DNA of 64,000 bases, from contig JAVGWX010000005.1 of assembly GCA_036924085.1 (NCBI GenBank), forward strand, positions 45,188,278 through 45,252,277. Direction: 5' to 3'. The translations under genes and the position numbers were made by a program. Each line of letters starts with the position of its first letter. The stretch's first letter is position 1. The DNA comes from Ariolimax columbianus (taxonomy: Eukaryota; Mollusca; Gastropoda; Stylommatophora; Arionidae). The notes beneath the pieces are model-generated. The model ran no database searches and was not told the DNA's origin. It was given only the letters and a program-made list of their open reading frames with translations. Below are positions 42,960-54,430 of the stretch, piece by piece.

Positions 42960-43726
42960 CCCTTCATGCTGACCTACATTTTGGTTGCAAACTCCTCCAT
43001 CTGTGTATTGCTAATTAATTAATTGTAACATAATCAACAATCAGTCAATTAATTAAAAAACTGTTGCCTACTGTGGAGCATATGTCTTCAACCAACCAAC
43101 ACCAAGTATGTTAGTATTTCGCTGTCATCTCCAAGAAGTTTGTTGTGCCTACCATACAGTTTTCTCAATCTCTTTTCGCCAAGTGCGTTGTGAACGACCT
43201 TTATGACTCTTGCGCCTCGGTGATCAGAACAGCGGCTGCTTTGCGATGACATTCTCTCCGTTACACAAAGTATGTTCTACTCATCATTAATGCTTTCTCT
43301 CTGCTCTCTGATCTACCGCCCACTGCACCATCTAATAATCCGCTGTTAACTGATTTTGGTTTTAGATTCCAGTTTCTAATGGACCAAAAACTTTGACAAG
43401 CACGTTCCGCATACAGTTAGACCTTTGTCAAGAATCACTGTCTAAAGTGCCATGGATACATCAAAGCGGTTAGCAACCCTGGATATATGAATTTATGAAA
43501 TGTTTGGGTAAACAAATTGCATCCACATCACGACATAATCACACACAGCAAACACTCTCCAACAACCGGTGTCGTGTTTAATAACAAAAATCAACATGCG
43601 CAATAGAATTTCCATAAAGAACAAAATACATCGGGAACTAAATAATCCAAATATAGAACTACAGTGGAAGCTATAAGCATTATCTTTTGTTAATTCTTCC
43701 AAACTACTTATCCCAAGATTCTTGCC
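42960..43726. other. sequence without a recognised gene
   Basis: Mixed sequence; minus frame 43493-43816 (107 codons) has no motif recognised. Nothing supported. Confidence 0.4.
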
Positions 43727-44820
43727 GGTACACTCCCCTCCCCTTATTTGCACACTCTCACAACTACCCTTCAAGATCGTGGTATTAACTATGTCGTTCT
43801 GTGCATTCCCCCACACTCAGATCCCTTCAGGCAGGTGATCTATACACTCACACTCAGATCCCTTCAGGCAGGTGATCTATACACCCACATTCGGATCCCT
43901 TCAGGCAGGTGATCTATACACCCACACTCAGATCCCTTCAGGCAGGTGATCTATACACCCACACTCAGATCCCTTCAGGCAGCTGATCTATACATCCACA
44001 TTCGATCTGTTCCCGTATACTCAGGTGATTTGTGTGTTCAGCCAAAATTAGAACACGCCCCCTATCGCGAACTCGAGAAATGGCGTACTTACATGTCTTC
44101 ACACACTCAGTCGATCTGTGTATACACATACTTCTGGACACACATCGTTCTCTCGGTGTCCTACACGCACCACACATATTCAGATCGCTTCTAGTCACAG
44201 GGTGTCCAACACACACACTTACAGAACGACTGGCCAAGACTCGAAGGAGTATGCTGGTTCAATGACCCTGCAACACATTCTATCACTAACAAACTCCTAA
44301 TACGCCTGCTAGCTAGTAGCATCCTCTCAATAGCTCTGCTAGTCAGCCTACCAGCTAGTCCATGCAACTCATTCTCTCTCTCTCCTGGCCAGCCTCCCGA
44401 GTTCCTCATTGTCGAGTATTATATAATCTCAAACAACTTCATGGCTGTCCCCTGGTCTTCTGTTGGTTGTCTGAATTAGCCATCACCCTAGTTTGGATCT
44501 ACCTCCAACTAGTTGTTATTGGACGAATCACTCAAAATGCCTGTCCCTCTAAATGCCGCAGCAGCAGAACATGACGACCTCTGACTGCCACCAAACCCCC
44601 CCCCCCCCCCCCACTACCTAAATCGGAACGCCAGAGTGGTCAGCTCCTAACCCGCACCTGTACCAGACACATTCTTCCCCTAACCCCTCGTTTCCTTTGT
44701 CAACTTAGTGTTGAGGTGGTGAGTGACCTTGGCATACATTCAGGTAACCTTTGTTCCGATAGTCGCCAGCCGCATCACCCCTGCTCTTAACGCTCATGCT
44801 CCAGCTGGAACTGTTACAAT
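43727..44820. repeat. about 1-kb interspersed repeat, copy 2, with an internal 37-bp array
   Basis: Collinear with 6595-7540 and longer because the cactcagatcccttcaggca segment is repeated five times (37-bp unit, 43812-43996); copy 1 has about two diverged repeats there. Ends in ctccagctggaactgttaca. Confidence 0.78.
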
Positions 44821-44999
44821 GTTTTGCCCATCTAAAACTGTTCTCCTGTAAGTTATTACTTATTTTGGATTAGTAAAATAACACTGATCTGGATTTAGTA
44901 TACCTGTACACGTTTTACAGTAGCACATTCAAGTATTCCTTTCAATGTGTACTATTGTCTTCAAAAGTTTTGAGTTATATGACGTGAAGAATCGTGAAA

Positions 45000-45962
45000 A
45001 ACAATTCCGGCGAATCGCTCACATTTCTCTTTGTTCTTGATATATATAAATGATTTGGACATTGATATGGGATCTATGATTGCAAAATTTGCTGATGACA
45101 CACAACTATGCAGTATGACACTAAAGCGGAAGTGGATATATTGATGTCGGATTTAGATAAAATTCGAGAATGGTCTGTAAGCTGGCAAATGGAGTTTAAT
45201 GTAGATAAATGTACAGTCATCCACATGGGTAGATCCAATATGGAACATAATTACAGAATGGGAGAAAACAATATTAGAAAGATAGATAAGGAAAGGGACC
45301 CAGTGGTTATAATAGATCATACAAGAAAGGTGAGTGAGCAAGTTAAGGTAGCAGTGAAAAAGGCAAATGCAATGTTAGGTATGATAAAAAGAAATATTAA
45401 ACATAGGAGCAAGAAGTGATCGTCAAACTGTATAACTCTTTAGTTAGACTTAGATTGGAGTACTGTGTACAGGTGTGGAGTCCTTATCATAGAGGGGACA
45501 TAAACATGCTAGAAAGAATACAAAAAAAGGGCGACAAAGATGATAGTGGGATTCCAGAATTACAGTTATGAGGAACGACTCAGAAAAACCGGCCTAGTGT
45601 CTCGAAGAGAGAAGAATTCGTGGTGACTTAATACAGGTTTATAAGATGATCAGAGGAATCGATAAATTAGACTATGACAAGTTTTTTAAAATACAGCCAC
45701 CTACAATAACACGAGGGAATAGCTACAAGCTGACTAAAGAGAGGTCCAGGTTAGATATTAGGAAATATTTTTTTAGTCAGAGAGTTGTGTCTGCTTGGAA
45801 TGCATTGCCAGGGGAGGTAGTGGAGGCAGGGACAGTTAATGCATTTAAGAATAAACTGGATGCGCATAGCTTTTAGAGCAAGGTGATGTAAATGTAACTT
45901 TTTGTATACAGTTTCTGCAGGGTCTTCTAAACCAGTATAAAGACGTTAAGTTAAGTTAAGTT
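45000..45962 (+). mobile_element. CR1-like LINE 3' half, best copy of the family
   Basis: Frames, with few breaks, read IYKWFGH (about 45040), SMIAKFADDTQLCSMT (RT active site, ADD intact), SDLDKIREWSVSWQMEFNVD, KCTVIHMGRSN, RVSEQVKVAVKKANAMLGMI, LVRLRLEYCVQVWSPYHRGD, NMLERIQKRAT with a frameshift, RSRLDIRKYFFSQRVVSAWN and ALPGEVVEAGTVNAFKNKLD, then AHSF and a stop at 45875. The 3' UTR ends tcttctaaaccagtataaag and (ttaag)n at 45946-45962. It is 5'-truncated before the RT fingers. CR1-like (CR1/L2/Rex group) is inferred from motif style and tail. Confidence 0.9.
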
Positions 45963-45988
45963 ATGGATGTGGCGCATCTACAGGTCAT

Positions 45989-46069
45989 TTCCAAAACTCA
46001 TTACTAAACTGATAATATTGTAGCTCGTTCAACCTCTCCTAATAGAAAATTTAGTAATGAGTTTTGGAA
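45989..46069. repeat. perfect 20-bp inverted repeat, potential hairpin
   Basis: ttccaaaactcattactaaa at 45989-46008 and its exact reverse complement at 46050-46069, with a 41-bp loop. It may be the terminal inverted repeat of a tiny MITE or part of the IS630-type element that follows; no further copy was seen. Confidence 0.85.
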
Positions 46070-46279
46070 GTGCAAATTCATGATGATGCAGAAGGTGACT
46101 GTACTATTGTATAATTACTTCTGCAGAGAAGTCAGAAGGGGACGTTTAAATCACAACATACACGATTCTAGGTAGAGTACACAATGTGTTCTAGGCATAG
46201 ATATAATATCTTTCGCTGCCCTTACCCACATTTGGATAAAACATGACTTAAAATATGTAAATAATACAGCCAAACTGAG

Positions 46280-47550
46280 CAGAAAAAGAAAAAGAAATGT
46301 CTTCGACAAAGATGTCGTTGGACGTGAGATTGTGAAAATGTTTAGGGAAAATGATCTTGTTACACTTCATGAACTAAAGGTTTGGCTGCAAAGTCGGAAA
46401 TTTCAAACACAGCTTTAATGAGACTTGATAGGTGCAGTAGTTTCACTTTTCGGAGATCTGTTTGTGAAAAACCGCATCTAATTGCCTACCGATGCAAATA
46501 CAGTAAGCAGATTCCTGGGCGCTGGATTGAAGATTGTGACATGGTAGATTTGGACGAATCGTTGGTTAATGCCAACCATACATATGAGAAAGAATGGCAA
46601 TCACTGGACGGAAACAAGAGAAAGGGAATTTCACGTTGAATGGTCAACGCATTGTAAATAGGTGATGCCTGAAGTTAAGAAAATGGTGGGGCGCAAGCAC
46701 AGTCTACAGATGATAGAGACTACAACACTGAAATGAATGGAGAGATTTTCAGGAATTGGTTGGGGAACGCGCTTCTTTCCACTCTGGATAGGCAGCTGTT
46801 GTCTTGTTATGGACAATGCATCTTATCATAATGTTGTAGCGCAGGATGACAATGCATCAGATCATAATGTTGTAGCGCAGGATGACAATGCATCAGATCA
46901 TAATGTTGTAGCGCAGGATGACAATGCATCAGATCATAATGTTGTAGTGCAGAAAGACACTGCATCCTATAATAATGTTGTAGTGCGGAAAGACAATGCG
47001 TCATATCATAATGTTGTAGCGCAAGAAGACAATGCATCATATCGTAATGTTGTAGCAGAGGAAGACAATGCATCCTATCTGAATGTTGTAGTGCAGGAAG
47101 ACAATGCATCATATCATAATGTTGTAGCGCAGGAAGACACTGCATCATATCATAATGTTGAAGCGCAGAAAGACAAAATTCCAACTTCAGCAAGGACGAA
47201 ACAAGTAATCATGAATTGACTGGCAAAAGAAAATATTTATTTTTGTGACAACAGTTTAAAACCAGAGTTATTGCAGTTTGTGAGGTGGACTGGGAAGACA
47301 GAAATGTTTTTAATTGACAAGATAATTGCACCGTACCATTCACAACTCAACTCCATAGAACTTGTTTGGACTGAAGTCAAAGATCAAGTTTCCGCATGCA
47401 ACAAGACTTTCAAACTGTCGGATATTGAAGAATTTGCCTTTGATGTCCTCTCAGCAATAGATATTGAGTACTGGAATAAATGTCAAGAGCATGTGCTCCG
47501 AGAGGAAGAAGCTGGCAACGAGATGGTTTGTATGTTAACCAGTCCTTAGC
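46280..47550 (+). pseudogene. IS630/Tc1-type DDE transposase pseudogene with a reiterated catalytic motif
   Basis: The N-terminal part reads RKRKRNVFDKDVVGREIVKM, then FRENDLVTLHELKVWLQSRK. IEDCDMVDLDESLVNANHTY (46525-46590) carries the first catalytic Asp; TEMNGEIFRNW is shifted. VMDNASYHN (46806-) carries the second Asp, and after the repeat come KIPTSARTKQVIMNWLAKEN, APYHSQLNSIELVW (47320-47365, catalytic Glu, normally NPIELVW) and VKDQVSACNKTFKLSDIEEF. The frame breaks several times before 46737. From 46737 to 47549 there is one stop (47217-47219), then the frame resumes. A 12-residue block containing the second catalytic Asp occurs ten times. The family moves DNA by DDE chemistry; this copy cannot be functional. 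Confidence 0.88.
46812..47171. repeat. 36-bp in-frame repeat, 10 copies, of the transposase D-motif
   Basis: Ten 36-bp units (360 bp), each encoding DNASYHNVVAQE or a variant (DNASDHNVVAQD, DTASYNNVVVRK, DNASYLNVVVQE). The frame is kept throughout and re-enters transposase sequence at KIPTSAR. The first three or four units and the last ones form separate similarity groups. Confidence 0.96.
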
Positions 47551-47559
47551 AGTAGAGAA

Positions 47560-49745
47560 TCTCTTCGAATCGTCAGGATTAGAATAGACTAGTTCACATG
47601 CCAATGTCAGTTGGTGACACCTCCACCAATTGCTTCACAATATAGTAAGTACTACATCTTTATGAATACGCATTTTGTTATTGCGTTAAAAGAAAGTACA
47701 TCAACTGATGATGGCTGCAATAGTGATAATTCAATGCCATTACTGCCCAAGGTTTTGAAATATCTAAGTGGATCATCTCAATAGAAACCAAGTAAGATGG
47801 CCGCGCCGTAATGGCTGCGCTCTCGACTCGCTTCTGCGTTTGTGTCGCGTTTTCCGATATTTGGTGGTTCCTGTCCGGAATATATTTCACAACTCCTTCA
47901 CTAGGTGGTATCAGGAACTTTATTCTGTGGATTTGATGTGCTTTCAATCGATTATTCTGCTTGATATGGTGCATTTCGCTGCATTTCTTACCTGGCTCAA
48001 GCCGTGGGAAACCAGTCCATGACGGAGTTGAACGTTCCGCTTAACTCACACCAGAATCCAGCCCATATTGTCACTACTCAGGGACATTTCTGCTCGGACT
48101 GAAGCCCACTTCATCCTACCCACCGCTCCCTCCACCAGAGATTACACGATACCTCTCTCAACTTCGCATTCTCAGCACATTAAGGGTCCCGCTGACCAAC
48201 AGGTGGAGACAATCAGAAGTCTTGTCGGCTGGACACGTGGAACCAGGGAGCTTAACACGGACAGCCACGGAAAGCTTGACACAACCATTGGTCCAAAACA
48301 CTCCTCGCGGCCCTCATCCCAAGACTGCGGAGTACACGGCTCCACCTGGGGAGTCTGTAGGGATTTCAGTCGACACGATACGCATAGACAAAACCTCAGC
48401 AGTTGGACATGGTCGTGGTCAATCCACGCAACGGGCCTTTGACGTCTACTCGAACATTATTATTATCTCAGCCACACTCACATCAATAAACACTTCGATG
48501 TTTTTCAGCGATATGAAAAGATAGAGAGGTTCTAATGTGCATCGGGAAAAATAACAGCAACAACTGGTACTTTATTTTTGTGCCTTGCACAACAAATCTT
48601 TCGTGATCATCTTTAGTCATGTGAACATCTTAAAATCACAGTCTCGTTCAGGACCTACGCCGCAAAAAGACGCGCAACACGATTTGACAGCAAAATAAAA
48701 TTTACATATAATATAAATGTGTCAAGTGCCCTATGTCTCATTGAATGCTACCACTTTGGCAAATGTCGCAACCGTGTATTTCTGTAAGGTTTAAGGTTTG
48801 ATTAATATTGTTTTGTGCATATGCAAAATTATATAACAAAACAAAACGGCTCTACGCTAAAATTTTCCTGCGAATTCGTTAAACATGAAATCTTAAGGTC
48901 GTAGGAAATGCAATACTGCTTGCAAAAAATGACTATTTATAGCAGATTTGGAAAAAATTTAGTGAGAATTTGCTCAACAATTTTAGAACGAACTATAACT
49001 CAGATAGCTTATGATTGGAAGACATTGCATGCATTTGTTGAAGACATTTGCTCTGTAGTGAGTTGTCAGGTTTTTGGATTGATTGATCCTTACCGAAGGG
49101 CAGCATACACATATTGTATACCACGAGATGACAGACTTAAAGTAACACTGAGACAGGTGATATGCCTTCCAGCGTGGACTTGAATACAGAAATGGGTAAT
49201 CCGATCTGAGGACAGGAGAAACGTCATTGAGATATAGCATTACAATAAAACCTGCAGTGGCGCGTTCAATCGCCTCATTTCACGTATCGCTTGAAATACA
49301 CGTTTGTTTTTAGACATACCTGTTTTATCCCAGTACTAGTTGCTCAGTAGTTCTTCTTGCTTGGATACCGCTTATGTTTCAAGGACAATAGTCTTGATAT
49401 AAATGTGGTTTAAAGTCGTGTGTCGTCAATAAAGCTATAGCGAAATCTTTAGGAGAACAGGAATAAGGCAAATGTCTACATGCACGATTTGGTTGGACTT
49501 ATTTCAAACTTTTTAAGGTTTTAATTATTTCGTTGTTGATGCTGCTAGGAAGTTCAGGCCTGGATAATAGTTATTTATTTTGACAGATACACCCAGAAGT
49601 AACCAAAGAAATCTATGTTTAGTTGAAAATACCAGACGTCAATAAGAATGCAACTTAAGCCTCTAGTCTCTGAACTATTGGCTCAGAATTCAACCACTTT
49701 TATGGCAACCTACTTTACAGTCATACTCAAAGTATTCGACAAAGC
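47560..49745. other. long stretch without a recognised gene
   Basis: Open frames at 48068-48442 and 48222-48524 (100-124 codons, + strand) overlap in different frames and show no motif I recognise. The part 48540-49740 is AT-rich with only short frames. No element ends or tandem repeats were seen. Confidence 0.4.
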
Positions 49746-49749
49746 TTCA

Positions 49750-49950
49750 TTTTTTAATCAAATTCACTAAAAGTAATCGTCTTGGAATGTATTGCCAAAT
49801 GAAATAGTGTAGGCAGAGTGAAATTATGCATTCAAGAATATATTAAATGCGTATAGTTTTTAGATAAAAGAAATGTAAATGGAACTGGTTGTATACAGAC
49901 TCTGAAAAACCTTCTAAACCAAGCATAACTACGTTGTTAAGTTAAGTTTA
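49750..49950 (+). mobile_element. CR1-like LINE, extreme 3' end
   Basis: Remnant of the coding end (cttggaatgtattgccaaat, gcattcaagaatatattaaa, gcgtatagtttttag) and tail aaccttctaaaccaagcata with (ttaag)n at 49935-49948. Confidence 0.8.
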
Positions 49951-50324
49951 GAAAAATAGAAGGGTTAACTGTAATTTAAAAAAAAATCAAACCCACTTAG
50001 AAACTTCTATAAATCATGGATTTACGCAATTCGCCATTCAAAGATTGAAAAGTGTGCAGCAGTAGGCAGAGTTAGCGGGAACGTTCTAGAAACAATGTCA
50101 CAAATACGACACACAGAGACGAAATAACTCTCCCTGGAACGGAAGAAAGGGTAATATTAATTAACACTCAATCGCCCATCCTGAAATCTGCAAGGCATCA
50201 GGAAGGACATAACTTAATCGGTGTTGGGAATTCACTGATAATAAAAATATACGTATAATAAATATCAATATTTATGAATTTTTTACTCAGCAAAACGTAT
50301 AACTTTATCACAGTATCGGGGTGA

Positions 50325-50680
50325 ACTGTGACGCTTGTCCGGTCAGGCACAACATACGCACCAGGACGTCGCGTCAGGGTCAAGCACAATGTACTGACCA
50401 AGACCACTACATCTCTTCCATGTAGCGTTCCCTGGAAACAAGATGTTTTCAAGGCAGTCCGACTGACGATATGGATGGACCGACGTGATCTTTGTAGTAG
50501 TAAGCGTCACGCAGTCTAAGCCAAGCATAGCACATCCGCCTGGAGGACCTAGGTCCACCTTCATTAACACACTCGGGATGTGAGGAAAGCTACTAAACCC
50601 ACCACTTAACGTCTTTTTTTCAAGATGCACAAAAGAATAAACTTACTCATTGCTGGCATAAAACAACAACAGCAACTTAT
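50325..50680 (+). repeat. SINE-like family C, best copy
   Basis: tccggtcaggcacaacatac, gtactgaccaagaccac, gcgttccctggaaacaagat, gtccaccttcattaacacac, actcattgctggcataaaac and a (caa)n tail at 50662-50676. Counterparts at 8610-8900 and 10920-11240. Confidence 0.78.
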
Positions 50681-50779
50681 CAGAACAACACGTTGTTGTT
50701 TAGTTGATTTTCCACAATAAATAGAAAGTTTAAAATATAGCAATGGGGTGACTTGGTTAAATGAACAGTAAGGAATCAA

Positions 50780-51115
50780 GATGCTGAGCAGCGCATGAGC
50801 TGCAGCGGTTAGCGACCAATAGCTGACTGCTAGCGTCAGGGCCAGCGAACCAGAGCTGCCAAGACCCTTCTGCACCTCCACACTGTGATCTTGGATAACA
50901 GGCTGCAACAGAGCCGACTGGCTGAGAAGAGATCGAAGAAGGAATGCTAACCCGGTATCAACAAATGCTTGCTGTGTTACACCGAAAGGTCAAATATCGC
51001 AGTCAAGCTGTAAATTACAACACAACGCAGTCCGTTCTCTGGGCTACATTCTGCTACTTAAGCTCATGTCAGGGTTTGGTAGCGGGAGATTGCGAACGAA
51101 CTTAGCCAAGCCAAA
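50780..51115 (+). repeat. SINE-like family D, copy 2
   Basis: Sense orientation: gctgcagcggttagcgacca, gagctgccaagacccttctg, ggataacaggctgcaacaga, caaatgcttgctgtgttaca, gcagtcaagctgtaaattac and ggtagcgggagattgcgaac. No clear GAA tail. Confidence 0.8.
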
Positions 51116-51420
51116 TGAAAAGTAATATAAACATACAATAACACCAAAAACAAATTGGTACAGACAACGAATTACCTCCCAAGGCGGTGTCTATGGTTAA
51201 TAAACAGTCAAGCAAACAGGACATACAACGGTCAATAATTTGGACAAGACAGTGTAACATGTCTCTAGGAGGTATCTATGTTTAGCAAACAGAAAGAGAA
51301 ATAGATCATACCGTGATAAATAGTGTCGACCATCAATCAGTGAAACGGTTAAAAGACGACAATGAAACTATCTCTCTTTAATATGTATAAGAGTTTTTAT
51401 CGGTACCATTGAAATGTCAG
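51116..51420. other. sequence without a recognised gene
   Basis: A cagtcaagcaaacag-like phrase and gtctatg..ta occur twice (51180-51300); nothing else. Confidence 0.35.
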
Positions 51421-52740
51421 TAATGAAGGATCACAATGTGAGGTCTTGGTCAGAAAATGATAAACAATAGCAGCGGTATGAGCTATCCTAGAACCTCAGC
51501 TGAGTGCGGCTCAATTTCGTTTCCGACGAGGTTGGAGCTCTATTCACCCTGAGACAACTAAGCGAAACAAACATCGAATACGATCGGAAACTCAACGTGG
51601 CTTTTATAGATCGAGAAACTGTTTTCGATATAGTATTTAGAAATAAACTATGCGCCATCCTAGACGACTACGTAGTATAGGGGCAGCTATTAGAAAATAT
51701 TAGTGCAATGTACAAGGGTGTCAAAGTGTAGTAAGAACAACAGATGGTCTGATCGAAACAAGGGAGATAACAACAGGGGTGAGACAAGGGTGTGTGTTGT
51801 CGCCCCTACTCTTCAACACAAATATGGACAGAATAACACTGTAGGTCAAACTGGAGCATCTGCCATGACATGCAGAGGAAGAAAGGACAGCGACTGATCG
51901 GTTAAATGAACTCCTTTTTGCAGATGATCAATGTCTACTTTTCGAGAGTGAATATGATCTGCTGCAACATCTGGCTGCGCTTAACTCTGTTTTTGAAAGA
52001 TACAATCTGAGAATTAACATATATAAAATAGAAACTATACAGATAAGCAGATCGCCTGTAAACATGAACGTTATGGTAAACGGGACTAAGATCAAACATA
52101 TGCAGGAGTTCAAGTACTTGGACAGTGTTTTCACACAGGATGGAGGTTTGGATATAGAGATTGAGATCAGGTGTCAAAAAGCAAATGCGATTGCATACCA
52201 TCTGTCACCGTTATTGAAACACTCTAATATAAACATGTCATACCATCTGTCACCATTATTGAAACACTCTAATATAAACATGTCATACCATCTGTCACCA
52301 TTATTGAAACACTCTAATATAAACACGTCCACAAACAGAATGCTAATCAACAATAATAATAATCAACAATATATCCATGTAAACCCTCTATTACCAGCGC
52401 CAAACTTGGACTTTAACAAAAACTCTAGAGAGAAAGATCACGACATGTGAAATGATATGCCTTCGGAAAACAACCAACGTAACTAGGAGAGACAGAATGC
52501 GCAGCGAAGATGTGAGAAGAATAGTTGAAGCAAGACCCTGCTCTGAATTGATGAAGTGAGAATCCAGTGGTTCGGCCATCTAATGAGAATGCAATCTGAC
52601 TAACTACCCCTGTGGGTCTATAAAGTACGACGTTCTGGTTTCCGCAACCGTGCACGACCGAGAACTAGATGAATAGGAAATGTTGCGGATATTCTAAACA
52701 GTCATGGATTGACGACTACTTCAGCGACACGTCTGGCACT
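51421..52740 (+). mobile_element. LINE RT fragment (family with FADDQC), frameshifted
   Basis: In order: ECG.ISF.RG.S with FTLRQLSETNIEYDRKLNVA, FIDREKAFDIVFRNKL, TTGVRQGCVLSPLLFNTYMD in broken frames, NELLFADDQCLLFESEYDLL (ADD intact), ALNSVFERYNLRINIYKIET, VNGTKIKHMQEFKYLDSVFT, CQKANAIAYHLSPLLKHSNI (start of the repeat), a TLERKITTCEMICLRKTTNV-like block, EARPCSELIDE, IQWFGHLMRM. A short 3' part to about 52740 ends at LDRKPRLPKTPHGT. Confidence 0.85.
52194..52328. repeat. 45-bp in-frame repeat, 3 copies, in LINE RT coding
   Basis: Starts at 52194, 52239 and 52284. Each unit encodes YHLSPLLKHSNINMS, fully in frame with the LINE RT thumb region. Confidence 0.94.
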
Positions 52741-52779
52741 GGACAGAAAACCACGGCTCCCCAAGACACCTCACGGCAC

Positions 52780-53345
52780 ACGGTACAATACAATCAGCGC
52801 TTGTACGGCATAACAAAATCTGTCAAGACAAACATAAACACAAGTTAGCCATATGCACGAAGATCAGATTAATGCGCACATTGGTCAATATTCCTATATG
52901 CTTGTGAGACACGGGCAATTACAGCTGACCTGCTGCGGACGATACAGGCCTTGGAGATAAGATGTTTCCGAAGACTTCTAAACGTTACATATAAAGACCG
53001 AGTTACAACTGAAGAAAGACGAGAATGAATTAAAACATCAATATGGTCTCTTGAAAACCTTTTCTTTTCAAAGGTAAAACGACGGAAACTCGCTTGGTAT
53101 TGCCACATATCAAACAAATACGATCCTTCACGGACAAGTGCAAAGCGGACGACGAAGAAGGCAGACGACGAAGAGGTCGTCCCAAAAAGAGATAAGAGAA
53201 CAATATAACAGAATTACCAATCTTCGACGAGAAGAGGTACAGACAGCGGCCGCTGACAGAGAGGGGTGGAGTGGGGTTGTGGAGTTTAATCATGTGTGCC
53301 CCAACAACCTCATCGGTTACGGGATGACTAGACTTGATTCCAATT
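52780..53345 (+). mobile_element. RTE-like LINE 3' end
   Basis: YNTISACTA then a KICQDKHKHKLA-like block, YMLVRHGQLQ (frameshifted YACETWAITADLLRTIQALE), IRCFRRLLNVTYKDRVTTEE, RRKLAWYCHISN, ILHGQVQSGRRRRQTTKRSS (GRPKKRWEDNITEL equivalent) and RREEVQTAAADREGWSGVVE. The decayed stop region is at about 53335. Confidence 0.8.
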
Positions 53346-53432
53346 TTATGAAATTATTTAGAAATTCAAGAACAGAACATTACGAATAATAAGACAATAA
53401 GACAATCAAATATAATTCTTAGACGTGCAGTT

Positions 53433-53793
53433 ATGTTTTATCTTATGGGATTCATACCCCCGTTTGATATCTGTGTCCGCAGTGTGAGTAAAGCTAGCAC
53501 TAGAAGTCGGGGTAGACTGCTCACCATTACTGCCATACTGACCATAATATGCCTTAGTCAGATAGACTGTGCCAGTGAAATTCGTCAAGGCTATGCACTT
53601 TCAAAATCCTGCCGTTTATTGCCCACAAACATCGCCGACTACATAGAAGTTATGACAGTAGGGTCCTCTGTCAAAAGTTTACTGCACTGTGCTTCAAAGT
53701 GTCAACGGAAGTCTTCATGTGTCGCCACTATCTTTTGGATAATGCAAGGAGTTCGGAAATGTACATTGTTACAGAAACGTGTCAAAAAAGTTG
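53433..53793 (+). CDS. probable first exon of a secreted PAN/apple-domain protein
   Basis: Open from ATG 53433 to donor gtgagt at 53794, phase 1. Residues 1-30 are polar/basic. Residues about 29-46 (LLTITAILTIICLSQIDCAS) form a signal peptide or anchor with a plausible cleavage site after DCA. The mature part has cysteines in the PAN/apple arrangement: SVKSLLHCASKCQRKSSCVA, then FWIMQG and KCTLLQKR. This resembles the C..C....C......F.......C.L pattern of PAN modules in invertebrate lectin-like and matrix proteins. The start could be a later Met (MGFIPP), closer to the hydrophobic stretch. Without the next exon the full domain order is unknown. The 61406 exon has compatible phase and could be its continuation. 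Ligand and function are unknown. Confidence 0.6.
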
Positions 53794-53929
53794 GTGAGTG
53801 TAACTGATTCAATAGGCTCTTGTGTCTATCTTTTATTTCAACCAGTCCCCACAATTGGTATTTTTTTAGCCTACGAACGAGATAAAACTTGTGTGACATG
53901 TTGGTTTCACGCCGACTCAAAACTCATGT

Positions 53930-54430
53930 AATAAATGAGGAATACTTTGACTGGTGAAGACAAACGGGGCGTGCCACAGGGCTCAATTTTGGGTGCAATT
54001 TTGTTCCTGATATATAAATAAATTTATATATAAATATAAACGATTTGGACAATGATATCGGTTCCATGACTGCAACATTTGCGGATGCCACTATAATATG
54101 ATATGCAGTAGTGCCTCATCTAAACCAGAAGTGGTTATATTGAGGTCGGATTTAGATAAAATTCGAGAATGGTCTGACAGCTGGCAAATGAAATTTAATG
54201 TAGTTAAATGTACAAGCATCCACTTAGGTAGATACAATATTAAATATAATTCCAGAATGGGAGTGAACAATATTAGAAAGATTGAAAGGGAAAAGACCTA
54301 TGAGTTATAATAGACCATTCAGGTAAGGCGAGTGAACAAGTCCAGGTAGCAGTGAAAAAGGCAAATGCAATGTTAAGTATGAAAAAAAGAAATTTTAAAC
54401 ATAGGAGCCAGGAAGTGATAGTCGAACAGA
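53930..54430 (+). mobile_element. CR1-like LINE, left piece of a split copy
   Basis: RGVPQGSILGAILFL (53968-54012), RT strand FADATI.. at about 54080, then VILRSDLDKIREWSDSWQMK, FNVVKCTSIHLGRYN, VQVAVKKANAMLSMKKRNFK and HRSQEVIV up to the break near 54430. It resumes at 55845. Confidence 0.85.

Noticed and set aside
48068..48524. Two overlapping + strand frames of 100-124 codons as a novel gene
   Set aside because: No splice signals, motif or codon pattern favours either frame; recorded as unrecognised sequence.
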